Source: Sulfuricella sp. (lineage in GTDB: Bacteria; Pseudomonadota; Gammaproteobacteria; Burkholderiales; Sulfuricellaceae). From it: a stretch of 46,592 nucleotides of DNA. Below are positions 17,978-25,720 of this stretch, one piece after another; the first letter of the stretch is position 1, and every line of letters begins with the position of its first letter. The notes beneath the pieces were generated by a model. The model did no database searches. It had not been told where the DNA came from and saw nothing but the letters and a program-made list of their open reading frames with translations. The DNA lies in contig JAQTLK010000009.1 in the NCBI GenBank assembly GCA_028714955.1, forward strand, positions 11,722 through 58,313. Reading direction: 5' to 3'. The position numbers were made by a program, and so were the translations under genes.

Positions 17978-18741
17978 AACGATGGTTTTTGATAGCAACT
18001 TCGCTCGCCGCCGCAACGGCCCAGGCGGCGGAAGTGCCCGCCATATTGCAATGGTCGCAGCGGGTGGAACTCTCGACCCCGGTCTCTGGCGTGGTGCAAG
18101 CGGTGAACGTGGCGCCGGGTGGGCATGTCAGGAAGGGCCAGGTGCTGCTGCAACTGGATGACCACATTTATGCCGCGCGCGCCGAGGAGGCCGCCGCCGC
18201 CGTGGCGCGGCAGCGGGACGAAGCGGCCGAGGCGCAGCGCGACCTCAAGCGCGTGCAGGAACTGTACGACCGCGGCGTGATTTCCACCTCGGAGCTGGAT
18301 CTGGCCAGATTGCGCCAGACCACGGCTTCGGGCCGGTTAGGAGAAGCCCGGGCGCGCTATAAGCAGGAAACCAGGAATCGCGCCGACAGCGTGTTGCGTG
18401 CGCCCTTTGATGCCCTGGTGGTGGCCCGTCTGGCCGAACCGGGGCAGGCCGTGGCGGCGGGCCTGCAGCCGCAGGCCCTGCTGGTGGTGGCCAAAGCCGG
18501 GGAAATGATCGCCCACGCCCAGGTGAGCGAAACGCAACTGAACAATCTGAAAGTTGGCGAGGAAGTGAATGTCGCCGTCGGCCAATTGAACTTCCGCGGC
18601 AAAATCACCCTGCTGGGCCTGGAACCCGCCGCGCGCGACAAGGACGGCACGCCGCTGTATGCGCTGGAGGTATTGTTTGCGCCGGGAGAGAACGTGTTGC
18701 GGGCCGGGGGACAGGCATCGCTGACTTTGCCGGGGCGGTGA
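17974..18741 (+). CDS. Periplasmic adaptor (HlyD/RND membrane-fusion) protein
   Basis: A short 255-residue membrane-fusion protein. After a signal peptide (about 1-18, ending AAATAQA) come a lipoyl-like half (VSGVVQAVNVAPGGHVRKGQ), a coiled-coil hairpin (about 70-125, with ARAEEAAAAVARQRDEAAEA), the second lipoyl half (LRAPFDALVVARLAEPGQAV) and a beta-barrel (about 170-250). The usual C-terminal membrane-proximal domain is missing or very short. The gene overlaps the TolC-like gene by 4 bases and ends the operon, with a cobalamin riboswitch starting about 36 bases later. No pump gene is adjacent, so this may be an adaptor for a distant transporter. Confidence 0.83.
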   Translation: MKRWFLIATSLAAATAQAAEVPAILQWSQRVELSTPVSGVVQAVNVAPGGHVRKGQVLLQLDDHIYAARAEEAAAAVARQRDEAAEAQRDLKRVQELYDRGVISTSELDLARLRQTTASGRLGEARARYKQETRNRADSVLRAPFDALVVARLAEPGQAVAAGLQPQALLVVAKAGEMIAHAQVSETQLNNLKVGEEVNVAVGQLNFRGKITLLGLEPAARDKDGTPLYALEVLFAPGENVLRAGGQASLTLPGR

Positions 18742-18776
18742 GGGACGCGAGGTGTGCTAAAATTCTCCCCGTGCTT

Positions 18777-18965
18777 CAGGTGCATCCTTTCGCCATCCGG
18801 CGCAGGAGTTAAACGGGAAATCGGTGCGTCTGCCTTCGGGCGGACCAAGCCGATGCTGCCCCCGCAACGGTAAGCGAGTGCGGGCGTATCAACCAGCCAC
18901 TGTGTGCAAACATGGGAAGGCGATACGTCAAGACTTGCGAGCCCGGAGACCGGCCTGAGGCAGGA
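18777..18965 (+). promoter_or_regulatory. Cobalamin (AdoCbl) riboswitch upstream of btuB
   Basis: The conserved blocks of the class appear in order: GTTAAACGGGAAATCGGTG, then GCTGCCCCCGCAACGGTAAG, then a GGGAAGGCG-type block, and the B12-box (AGCCCGGAGACCGGCCTG, ending near 18957). Position, strand and neighbours (btuB next, 118 bases on, then cobO/U/T/S) fit. It should turn down expression when adenosylcobalamin is plentiful. Ends are approximate. Confidence 0.93.
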
Positions 18966-19082
18966 AGTGGGAATGCCGCGGGGTGACGGTCAGCCAGCAT
19001 GGCCTTGTGCCATTCCGGGGTGTTTCCATTGTTCAAACTCACGGCCTGCGGGGACGCTGGCCGGAATCATGGAAAACCTGAA

Positions 19083-20939
19083 ATGAAGCGAAACATCAAA
19101 CTGGGCCTGGTGTCCCTGGCCCTGGTCAACGGCGCCGGCGCCGATCAACTGCCGGTATACCCGCTCAACGATATCGTGGTTACCGCCACCCGCACGCCCC
19201 AGCCGATCCAGAACATGGTGGCGGACATGTCGGTCATTTCCGCCGAGGACATCCGCGCCGCGGGCCAGTCCACCCTGGCGGAACTGCTGCAAACCCAACC
19301 CGGCGTGGAGATTTCCAGCAATGGCGGCCCTGGCGCTGCCACCTCCATCTACCTGCGCGGCGCCAACGCCGGCCATACCCTGGTGCTGGTCGATGGCATG
19401 CGCATCGGCTCCGCCACCACCGGGGCCACGGCCCTGGAAAACATTCCCCTCGACCAGATCGAGCGCATCGAGATCCTGCGCGGCCCGGCCAGCCATTTGT
19501 ATGGCTCGGATGCCATCGGCGGGGTGATCCAGATTTTCACCCGCAGCGGCAAGGGCGCCCCGGCGGCGAATTTCTCCGCCGGCGTTGGCAATTTCAACAC
19601 CCAAACCCTGAGCGCAGGTTATGGCGGCGAATTCGGAGATAACCGCTTCAACTTTCAGGTGGGCCACGAGGAAACGGACGGCATTTCTTCCTACGCGCCC
19701 GGCAACCCCGGCTACCAGAACCAGAACCAGGACAAGGACGGCTACCGCAACACCAATCTGTCGGTGAAACTGGCCCGGACCCTGGCGGCGGGCCACGAGA
19801 TAGGTGTGGACGGCTTCGCCAGCCAGGGTCGCAGCCATTACGACGGCATCACCTATGCCCCGGACTTTACCCCGCTTTACACCACGGACTTTTACCGCGA
19901 CCAGACACTGTCCGCTTTCGACGTCTATAGCAAGAATCACATCAACGACCGCTGGCAGAGCCTGCTGCGTTTTGGCACCGGTTCCGACCACTCGAACGAA
20001 TACAGCGATGTCAAGGATGTGTTCAATACCGACCAGAATCAGTTTCTGTGGCAAAACGATATTGCTGTCGGCCCCGGCACAGCGCTTCTGGGCGTAGAGC
20101 GAGTAGTGCAGAAAGTAAGCGGCACCACGGCCTATAGCGTGTCGTCCCGCACCATCCAGTCCTGGTTCGCCGGCTACCAGGCGCATGCCGGGAAGCACAG
20201 TTTTCAGGCGAACTTGCGTAACGACGACAATTCCCAGTTCGGCAGCCACGATACCGGCTATCTCGGTTACAGTTACCAGCTTGCCCCCCGGTGGCGCGTT
20301 GGTGCCGGTCTGGGTAGCGCCTTCAAGGCACCCAACTTCAACGACCTGTACTGGCCAGACGCAGGCAACCCAGACCTGCGCCCGGAGCGTTCCCGCAACA
20401 AGGAAGCATCGCTTCATTACGACGGCGGCATTGACCATTTCAGCGCGGTGTATTTCGACAACCAGGTCAGCGACCTGATCGCCTGGGCGCCCATCGCCCC
20501 CAATTCATGGGTATGGAAGCCTGCCAACGTCAACCAGGCCAGCCTGCGCGGTGTAAGCCTTTCCGGCTCGATTGCCGTTGGCGCCTATCTCCTCAATGCC
20601 AACCTCACTCTGCAAAAGCCGGAGGACGCCGCCACCGGCAAACTTCTGATCAACCGCGCCGAGCAGCACGGCAGCGTAAAGCTCAGCCGCGACCTGGGCG
20701 CCTGGAAGCTGGCCGGCGAACTGGTCTTTTCCGGCGAGCGCTACAGTGATGCCGGGAACACGCTTAAAATGGGCGGCTACGGCCTGGTCAATGTCAGCGC
20801 CGGCTACGCCCTGGACAAGGAGTGGTCGCTCCAGGCGCGGGTCAACAACCTGTTCGACAGGCAATACGAACTGGCGCAGGGCTACGGCACGCCGGGCGTG
20901 AATGTGTTCATGGGCGTACGCTACCAGCCCGCCAGATAG
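19083..20939 (+). CDS. btuB: TonB-dependent vitamin B12 receptor
   Basis: A 618-residue outer-membrane receptor for cobalamin and other corrinoids. After a signal peptide (about 1-20), the TonB box DIVVTAT is at residues 30-36. The plug contains IYLRGANAGHTLVLVDGMRI and GSDAIGGVIQIFTR-type sequences; the rest is the 22-stranded barrel. The start at ATG 19083 is the first one that yields the signal peptide; the frame is open upstream inside the riboswitch expression platform. The final residues are GVRYQPAR, without the terminal aromatic residue usually seen in such barrels. Control by the riboswitch at 18777 is strongly implied. It heads the B12 salvage operon. Confidence 0.92.
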   Translation: MKRNIKLGLVSLALVNGAGADQLPVYPLNDIVVTATRTPQPIQNMVADMSVISAEDIRAAGQSTLAELLQTQPGVEISSNGGPGAATSIYLRGANAGHTLVLVDGMRIGSATTGATALENIPLDQIERIEILRGPASHLYGSDAIGGVIQIFTRSGKGAPAANFSAGVGNFNTQTLSAGYGGEFGDNRFNFQVGHEETDGISSYAPGNPGYQNQNQDKDGYRNTNLSVKLARTLAAGHEIGVDGFASQGRSHYDGITYAPDFTPLYTTDFYRDQTLSAFDVYSKNHINDRWQSLLRFGTGSDHSNEYSDVKDVFNTDQNQFLWQNDIAVGPGTALLGVERVVQKVSGTTAYSVSSRTIQSWFAGYQAHAGKHSFQANLRNDDNSQFGSHDTGYLGYSYQLAPRWRVGAGLGSAFKAPNFNDLYWPDAGNPDLRPERSRNKEASLHYDGGIDHFSAVYFDNQVSDLIAWAPIAPNSWVWKPANVNQASLRGVSLSGSIAVGAYLLNANLTLQKPEDAATGKLLINRAEQHGSVKLSRDLGAWKLAGELVFSGERYSDAGNTLKMGGYGLVNVSAGYALDKEWSLQARVNNLFDRQYELAQGYGTPGVNVFMGVRYQPAR

Positions 20940-20967
20940 CGGACTGCCCGCCTTTTTTGGAGCCGCC

Positions 20968-21570
20968 ATGAGCGACACGCCAGACAATCGCCACCAGGCC
21001 CGCATGGCGCGCAAGAAAGCGCTGATCGACGCGAACATCGCGCGCGCTGGCGACGAGCGCGGCCTCTTGATCGTGCTCACCGGCAACGGCAAGGGCAAGA
21101 GCACTTCCGCCTTCGGCATGGTGGCGCGCGCCCTGGGACACGGCATGAAAGTGGGCGTGGCGCAGTTCATCAAGAGCCGCACCGATACCGGCGAAGAGGC
21201 TTTCTTCAGGCGTCAGCCCGGCGTGGAATGGCACGTGCTCGGCGATGGCTTCACCTGGGACACCCAGGACCGCGAGCAGGACATCGCCACCGCGCGGCGC
21301 GGCTGGGAAGTCGCGCAGCGCATGCTGGCCGACCCGTCGTTCGGCCTGGTGGTGCTGGACGAGCTCACCTACCTGCTGAGCTACGGCTACCTCGAACAGG
21401 ATGCCGTGCTGGACGCCATCGCCGCCCGTCCGTCCATGCAGCACGTGGTCGTCACCGGTCGCGGCGCGCCGCAAGCGCTGGTGGACCTGGCCGATACGGT
21501 GTCCGAGATCGCCGACCGGAAACACGCCTATCGCGCCGGGGTCAAGGCGCAGAAAGGCGTGGATTTGTGA
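20968..21570 (+). CDS. cobO: Cob(I)yrinic acid a,c-diamide adenosyltransferase
   Basis: A 200-residue enzyme (BtuR/CobA/CobO type) that transfers the adenosyl group of ATP to cob(I)alamin or cobinamide. The P-loop is TGNGKGKSTSAFG, and VALDELTYLLSYGYL-like and VVVTGRGAP blocks match the family. The length is typical. The ATG at 20968 lies 28 bases after btuB. Its stop overlaps the next start (GTGA). It is one step in the corrinoid assembly carried out by this gene cluster. Confidence 0.95.
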   Translation: MSDTPDNRHQARMARKKALIDANIARAGDERGLLIVLTGNGKGKSTSAFGMVARALGHGMKVGVAQFIKSRTDTGEEAFFRRQPGVEWHVLGDGFTWDTQDREQDIATARRGWEVAQRMLADPSFGLVVLDELTYLLSYGYLEQDAVLDAIAARPSMQHVVVTGRGAPQALVDLADTVSEIADRKHAYRAGVKAQKGVDL

Positions 21571-22088
21571 AGGAACTGATCCTCGGCGGCGCGCGTTCCG
21601 GCAAGAGCGCGCTGGCCGAAAGGCTGGCGCGGGAATCCTGCCTGGCCGTGAGCTATATCGCCACCGCCACCGCCGGGGACGGCGAAATGAGTGAGCGCAT
21701 CGCCCATCATCAGGCGCGGCGTCCGGCCGCGTGGCGCGTGGTGGAAGAACCCATCCACCTGGCGGCGGCTTTGTGCGCCAATGCCGCACTCGACCGCTGC
21801 CTGATCGTGGATTGCCTCACCCTGTGGCTCAACAACCTGCTTGCCACGGGCGATGAAAATCTTTTTCATCGCGAGCGCGAGGTTTTGCTGCAAACCTTGC
21901 TCACCCTGCCGGGCCGCATGCTGCTGGTGAGCAACGAGGTGGGCCTCGGCATCGTGCCGCTGGGCGAACTGTCGCGCCGCTTTCGCGACGAGGCGGGGCG
22001 CCTGCACCAGGATCTGGCACGGACCTGCGACCGGGTGGTGTTCGTGGCGGCCGGATTGCCGCTGGTATTGAAAGGAAGCCCCTTGTGA
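21567..22088 (+). CDS. cobU: Adenosylcobinamide kinase / adenosylcobinamide-phosphate guanylyltransferase
   Basis: A 173-residue bifunctional enzyme that phosphorylates adenosylcobinamide and then transfers GMP to it. The P-loop GGARSGKS follows the start. The [12 protein letters not shown] segment carries the catalytic-histidine region, then [11 protein letters not shown] and [11 protein letters not shown] match the family. Translation starts at a GTG (21567) inside the cobO stop codon overlap and ends overlapping the cobT start (GTGA), so all three are tightly coupled. The frame is open well upstream inside cobO but carries no family sequence there. Confidence 0.93.
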   Translation: MKELILGGARSGKSALAERLARESCLAVSYIATATAGDGEMSERIAHHQARRPAAWRVVEEPIHLAAALCANAALDRCLIVDCLTLWLNNLLATGDENLFHREREVLLQTLLTLPGRMLLVSNEVGLGIVPLGELSRRFRDEAGRLHQDLARTCDRVVFVAAGLPLVLKGSPL

Positions 22089-23149
22089 GTACGAAATGGC
22101 TGGACCTCCCGGCCAAACCGATCGACCAAGCCATGCTTGCCGCAGCGTGGGACCGTGAGAGCCAGCTCACCAAGCCGCCGGGTTCGCTCGGATGCCTCGA
22201 AGCAATCGCCGTGCGCCTGGCAGCCATGCAGGGCACGCAGCAGCCCGGCCTGGAGCGGGTGCGCATCACGGTGTTCGCCGCCGACCACGGCATTGCCGAC
22301 GAAGGCGTGTCAGCCTTTCCCCAGGCCGTCACCGGCCAGATGATCGCCAATTTCGCCCATGGCGGCGCGGCCATCAGCGTGCTGGCGCACCAGCTGGGCG
22401 CTTCGCTTGAAGTGGTGGATGTGGGCAGCAAGGCGGATTGCGCCGCCATGCCGGGTGTGATCGTCAGCAAGGCGGGAGCCGGTACGGCCAATTTCAGGCA
22501 CCAACCCGCCATGCGTGAGAGCCAGCTTGCATCGGCCCTGCAAACCGGGCGGGATGCCGTCGCGCGGGCCGTGAAGGACGGTGCGCAACTCTTCATCGGC
22601 GGCGAGATGGGCATCGCCAACACCAGCGCCGCCAGCGCCGTGGCCTGCGCCCTGCTCGGCGTTTCGGCCAGTGCGATGGTCGGGCCGGGAACCGGGCTGG
22701 ACCAGGCCGGGGTGGCGCACAAGGCCAAAGTCATCGACGAGGCCCTGGCCCTGCACCAGCCCGCGCTGACTTCGCCGCTGCAAATCCTGCGCCATGTCGG
22801 CGGTTTCGAGATCGCGGCCCTGTGCGGTGCCTATGTTTCCAGCGCCCAGGCGGGCCTGCCGGTGCTGGTGGACGGCTTCATCGCCAGCAGCGCCGCCCTG
22901 CTGGCGTTGCGCATTCGTCCCGATGCGGCGGATTGGCTGTTCTTCGGCCATGCCTCGGCCGAGCCGGGCTATGTCCACCTCATGCAAGCCTTGAATGCCC
23001 GCCCCCTGGTGAACCTCGACATGCGCCTGGGCGAAGGCAGCGGTGCGGCGGTGGCGCTGCCCATCCTGCGCCTGGCCGCCGCGTTGCACGGCCAGATGGC
23101 GACCTTTGCCGAGGCTGGAGTATCGGCAGGAAGCGATCTGAAACCCTGA
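22085..23149 (+). CDS. cobT: Nicotinate-nucleotide:dimethylbenzimidazole phosphoribosyltransferase
   Basis: A 354-residue enzyme that makes alpha-ribazole phosphate from dimethylbenzimidazole and nicotinate mononucleotide for the lower ligand of B12. [12 protein letters not shown] opens the fold, and [26 protein letters not shown] and the catalytic [17 protein letters not shown] block are all intact. The GTG start overlaps cobU by 4 bases. No cobC (alpha-ribazole phosphatase) is seen between cobT and cobS, where many genomes carry it. Confidence 0.95.
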   Translation: MSTKWLDLPAKPIDQAMLAAAWDRESQLTKPPGSLGCLEAIAVRLAAMQGTQQPGLERVRITVFAADHGIADEGVSAFPQAVTGQMIANFAHGGAAISVLAHQLGASLEVVDVGSKADCAAMPGVIVSKAGAGTANFRHQPAMRESQLASALQTGRDAVARAVKDGAQLFIGGEMGIANTSAASAVACALLGVSASAMVGPGTGLDQAGVAHKAKVIDEALALHQPALTSPLQILRHVGGFEIAALCGAYVSSAQAGLPVLVDGFIASSAALLALRIRPDAADWLFFGHASAEPGYVHLMQALNARPLVNLDMRLGEGSGAAVALPILRLAAALHGQMATFAEAGVSAGSDLKP

Positions 23150-23266
23150 CGGGCCTGCATTTTTTCTGTTAACCACGGGGAACAACTGGATTGCTGTGTA
23201 AAATCAATATGCTGCACAGGCTCCTAGGGTTATGTCTGGCCCGGATGAGTCAATGAGGTTTTCCGG

Positions 23267-24004
23267 ATGAAAGCCCTGCTGCTGGCGATCCAGTTCCTTA
23301 CCCGCCTGCCCACGCCGGCCTTGACCAGTCTTGCGCCCGAGGATTGGGGACGTTCGGCGTTGGCTTATCCGCTGGTGGGCCTGTTCATCGGCGCCCTGCT
23401 GGCCATGCTGCAATTTGCCCTCAGTCTCGGCGATCCGCTGCTGCAGGCCGCCTTGCTGCTGACCACCTGGGTTTTGCTTACCGGCGGCTTGCACCTCGAC
23501 GGTCTGGCGGACAGCGCCGATGCCTGGGTGGGCGGCCACGGCGACCGGGACCGCACGCTGGAAATCATGAAGGATCCGCGCAGCGGCCCGGCGGCCGTTT
23601 CGGCCATCGTGCTGGTGATGCTGCTCAAGTTCGCCGCCCTGGCGGTATTGCTCAGGAGCGGGATCCGGCCTGCCCTGGTGCTGGTGCCGTTGCTGGGGCG
23701 AGCGGCGCTGCTGGGTTTGCTGCTCTCCACGCCCTACGTGCGGGCCGGCGGCATGGGCACGGCCATCGCCGGGCATCTGCCGCGCAAGACCGCGCTGGCC
23801 TTGCTGCTGGCGCTGGCAGTTGGCCTTTGCTTCCTGGCGGAGGGCTGGAAAGCCGTGCTCGCCGTGCTCGCCGTCAGTTTTCTGCTGCGCCGCGCGTTTC
23901 TTGCCCGCCTGGGCGGCGTGACTGGCGACACGCTGGGAGCGGCGGTTGAATTGAGCGAAGCGGGCGCGCTGCTGGTCCTGGCGCTGGGGACGGTTCATGG
24001 TTAA
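23267..24004 (+). CDS. cobS: Adenosylcobinamide-GDP ribazoletransferase
   Basis: A 245-residue inner-membrane enzyme that joins adenosylcobinamide-GDP and alpha-ribazole to form adenosylcobalamin. The GGLHLDGLADSADAWVGGHG motif, DPRSGPAA block and the GDTLGAAVELSE block near the C-terminus mark the family, and five or more hydrophobic stretches span the membrane. The ATG at 23267 follows a 117-base gap after cobT, which includes a TAAAAT (23200s) that could be a weak internal promoter. Its TAA stop lies in the first bases of a dispersed repeat (24001-24184). Confidence 0.94.
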   Translation: MKALLLAIQFLTRLPTPALTSLAPEDWGRSALAYPLVGLFIGALLAMLQFALSLGDPLLQAALLLTTWVLLTGGLHLDGLADSADAWVGGHGDRDRTLEIMKDPRSGPAAVSAIVLVMLLKFAALAVLLRSGIRPALVLVPLLGRAALLGLLLSTPYVRAGGMGTAIAGHLPRKTALALLLALAVGLCFLAEGWKAVLAVLAVSFLLRRAFLARLGGVTGDTLGAAVELSEAGALLVLALGTVHG

Positions 24005-24184
24005 CGTAAAACAACGCGAAGCGTTTCCTCGTCCCCCTTCTCGCCGGATTGAGCGGCCTTGCCGCCAATCCCGGCGGGGACACCCCTTGCGGGCGCGCCC
24101 TTTGGGAGAGGGCGGGGGTGAGGGAAACGATCATGGCGAATCGCTGTTTCATGATTCGGGGCGGCGAATCGCCATGATCGTTAG
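24001..24184. repeat. Dispersed repeat family 2, copy A (btuF start inside)
   Basis: 184 bases that match 41920-42046 at both ends; copy A has about 55 extra bases in its middle. Its left end (TTAACG) contains the cobS stop codon; its right end (GCCATGATCGTTAG) contains the btuF start codon. A 16-base near-perfect inverted repeat (24128-24143 against 24165-24180, one mismatch, 21-base loop) sits at the right end, so the btuF ATG lies in the 3' arm of a hairpin. Confidence 0.8.
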
Positions 24185-25061
24185 GGTTTGCTGTGTGCTG
24201 TTTTTGCTGTGCTGGCCGTCGCTGGGGTTTGCCGTCAGCGTGAGCGACGATGCCGGCCAGGTCGTGAGCTTGCCGCGCCCCGCGCAGCGCATCGTGAGCC
24301 TGGCGCCGCACCTCACCGAGATTCTGTTCGCGGTGGGGGCGGGCGGCCGGGTGGTGGGGGTGGCACAGTACAGTGATTATCCCCCCGCGGCGAAAAAATT
24401 GCCGCGTATCGGCGGTTATGAACAGGCCGACCTGGAAGCGGTGATCGGGCTGCGCCCGGACCTGATCGTTGCCTGGCAGAGCGGCAACAACCAGGGGCAG
24501 ATCGCGCAGTTGAAGCAGCTCGGTTTTCCCGTTTATCTCAGCGAGCCGCGCCGCATAACGGATGTCGCTTCAAGCATGGAGCGCATCGCCGCGCTGGCCG
24601 GCGGCGGCGAGCAGGCGGCGCGCGCGGTGCGGGATTTCCGCAGCCGCTATGCCCGGCTGCAGGCGCGATACGCGGGGCGCGCCCCGGTGAGCGCGTTTTA
24701 CGAGGTTTGGAACCGTCCGCTCATGACCGTCAACGGCGCGCACCTGATCGGCGACGTGATGAAGCTGTGCGGTGCGGCAAATGTATTTGCCGCGCTACCG
24801 GTCCTGACGCCGACCGTCAGCGAGGAAGCGGTGCTGGTGGCCGACCCCGAGGTAATCATCGCGAGCGGCATGGATGAGGCGCGGCCGGAGTGGCTCGACG
24901 ACTGGCGGCGCTGGCCACGCATGAAGGCGGTGAAAGCCGGCCACCTGTATTTTGTGCCGCCGGACATCCTGCAGCGCCCCAGCCCGCGCATTCTGGATGG
25001 AGCAGAGCGCTTGTGCGCGCTGGTGGACCGGGCGCGGCGGGTGACGGGCGCGAGGAATTGA
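24174..25061 (+). CDS. btuF: Periplasmic cobalamin-binding protein
   Basis: A 295-residue substrate-binding protein of the BtuF type. The signal peptide is about residues 1-20 (VCCVLFLLCWPSLGFA). VVSLAPHLTEILFAVGAGG-like, YSDYPPAAKKLPRIGGYEQ and DLEAVIGLRPDLIVAW blocks follow the cobalamin-binding family. Start: the ATG at 24174 gives a proper signal peptide; the frame is open further upstream only because a repeat lies there. No BtuCD ABC transporter is adjacent, so partner permease and ATPase genes must be elsewhere. Co-located with btuB and cob genes, it is clearly part of corrinoid uptake. Confidence 0.88.
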   Translation: MIVRVCCVLFLLCWPSLGFAVSVSDDAGQVVSLPRPAQRIVSLAPHLTEILFAVGAGGRVVGVAQYSDYPPAAKKLPRIGGYEQADLEAVIGLRPDLIVAWQSGNNQGQIAQLKQLGFPVYLSEPRRITDVASSMERIAALAGGGEQAARAVRDFRSRYARLQARYAGRAPVSAFYEVWNRPLMTVNGAHLIGDVMKLCGAANVFAALPVLTPTVSEEAVLVADPEVIIASGMDEARPEWLDDWRRWPRMKAVKAGHLYFVPPDILQRPSPRILDGAERLCALVDRARRVTGARN

Positions 25062-25086
25062 GCAGGCCGTCCGCGCGTCATATTAT
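25058..25086 (+). promoter_or_regulatory. Candidate sigma-70 promoter for the small-gene pair
   Basis: TTGAGC (25058-25063) and TATTAT (25081-25086) are separated by 17 bases. The -35 overlaps the btuF stop codon. Transcription would start near 25093, 14 bases before the first ATG of the following gene. Confidence 0.4.
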
Positions 25087-25106
25087 TGTAATCTTCGGGT
25101 GGCTTA

Positions 25107-25403
25107 ATGCGGGAAGAAACCCATAACCGCATCGAGTCTTTCATGATTGCTTCCACACAATCCCTCCCTCTCCTCCATCAGACCAATGTGATTTTCATTC
25201 CCGAGCCGCTGCGGGTTTGCGGCAATTGCCACTTCTGGCTGGGGCCGAGGGCAAGAAACGGCCGTTTTGGCTATGCCGTATTGAATGGCGTTGCCGGCAG
25301 ATGCTGCAACAAAGCACGCCAACAGGAGATGCCGGAGGCGTTGCTGAATAACGCAACGCCCTTGTCGCATCGCGATTGCCCGATCTGGAGCTGTGGCTAT
25401 TAA
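25107..25403 (+). CDS. Small Cys-rich protein of unknown function
   Basis: A 98-residue protein I cannot assign. It carries six or seven cysteines in a patterned arrangement: VCGNCHFWLG (CxxC), then a GRCCNKA pair, then DCPIWSCGY at the very end. This could bind zinc or an iron-sulphur centre. No signal peptide or membrane segment is obvious. The ATG at 25107 has a weak ribosome site; an in-frame ATG at 25143 would give 86 residues. It is followed after 15 bases by another small gene with a good ribosome site, so both are probably co-transcribed. Confidence 0.55.
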   Translation: MREETHNRIESFMIASTQSLPLLHQTNVIFIPEPLRVCGNCHFWLGPRARNGRFGYAVLNGVAGRCCNKARQQEMPEALLNNATPLSHRDCPIWSCGY

Positions 25404-25418
25404 CCTGGAAAGGACATC

Positions 25419-25685
25419 ATGAATACCTTGAAGAAGCTCGAAAAACGCCTGATCGGCAAGCCGGATAGTGAAGGAAACAATTTTTTCAGGCACCTGGTCG
25501 AGGCGCTTTGCCTGAAGGGAAAGCTCGATCTGGCGGCGCTTTATGAATTGTCGTATGACGATTTCAAGCTGGCCATGGCGATTATGCAGGACTGGCGCCT
25601 CGATCAATATACCAAAACGAAAGCGCGCCTGCGCGAACTGCTCTTTTTGCCTCAGGAAGCGGGCGGAGAACCCGAAACGGATTGA
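25419..25685 (+). CDS. Small helical protein of unknown function
   Basis: An 88-residue soluble protein, probably all-helical (LKKLEKRLIGKPDSEGNNFF, then LDLAALYELSYDDFKLAMAI). No family recognised. The coding call rests on the strong ribosome site (GGAAAGGA, 6 bases ahead of the ATG), normal amino-acid composition and its position directly after the Cys-rich gene. An LpxH-like gene starts 35 bases later on the same strand. Confidence 0.6.
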   Translation: MNTLKKLEKRLIGKPDSEGNNFFRHLVEALCLKGKLDLAALYELSYDDFKLAMAIMQDWRLDQYTKTKARLRELLFLPQEAGGEPETD

Positions 25686-25720
25686 CCCCGTCCTTCGCTT
25701 GCGAACGGAGCGCCTGAGCC

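Noticed and set aside
20937-20967. Terminator between btuB and cobO (a T-run after GCCCGCC)
   Set aside because: No matching stem is found upstream, and the next gene is 28 bases away on the same strand.
13228-23231. AGGCTCCTAGG occurring at about 13228 and 23219
   Set aside because: An 11-base match in 46 kb can be chance, and the flanks are different.
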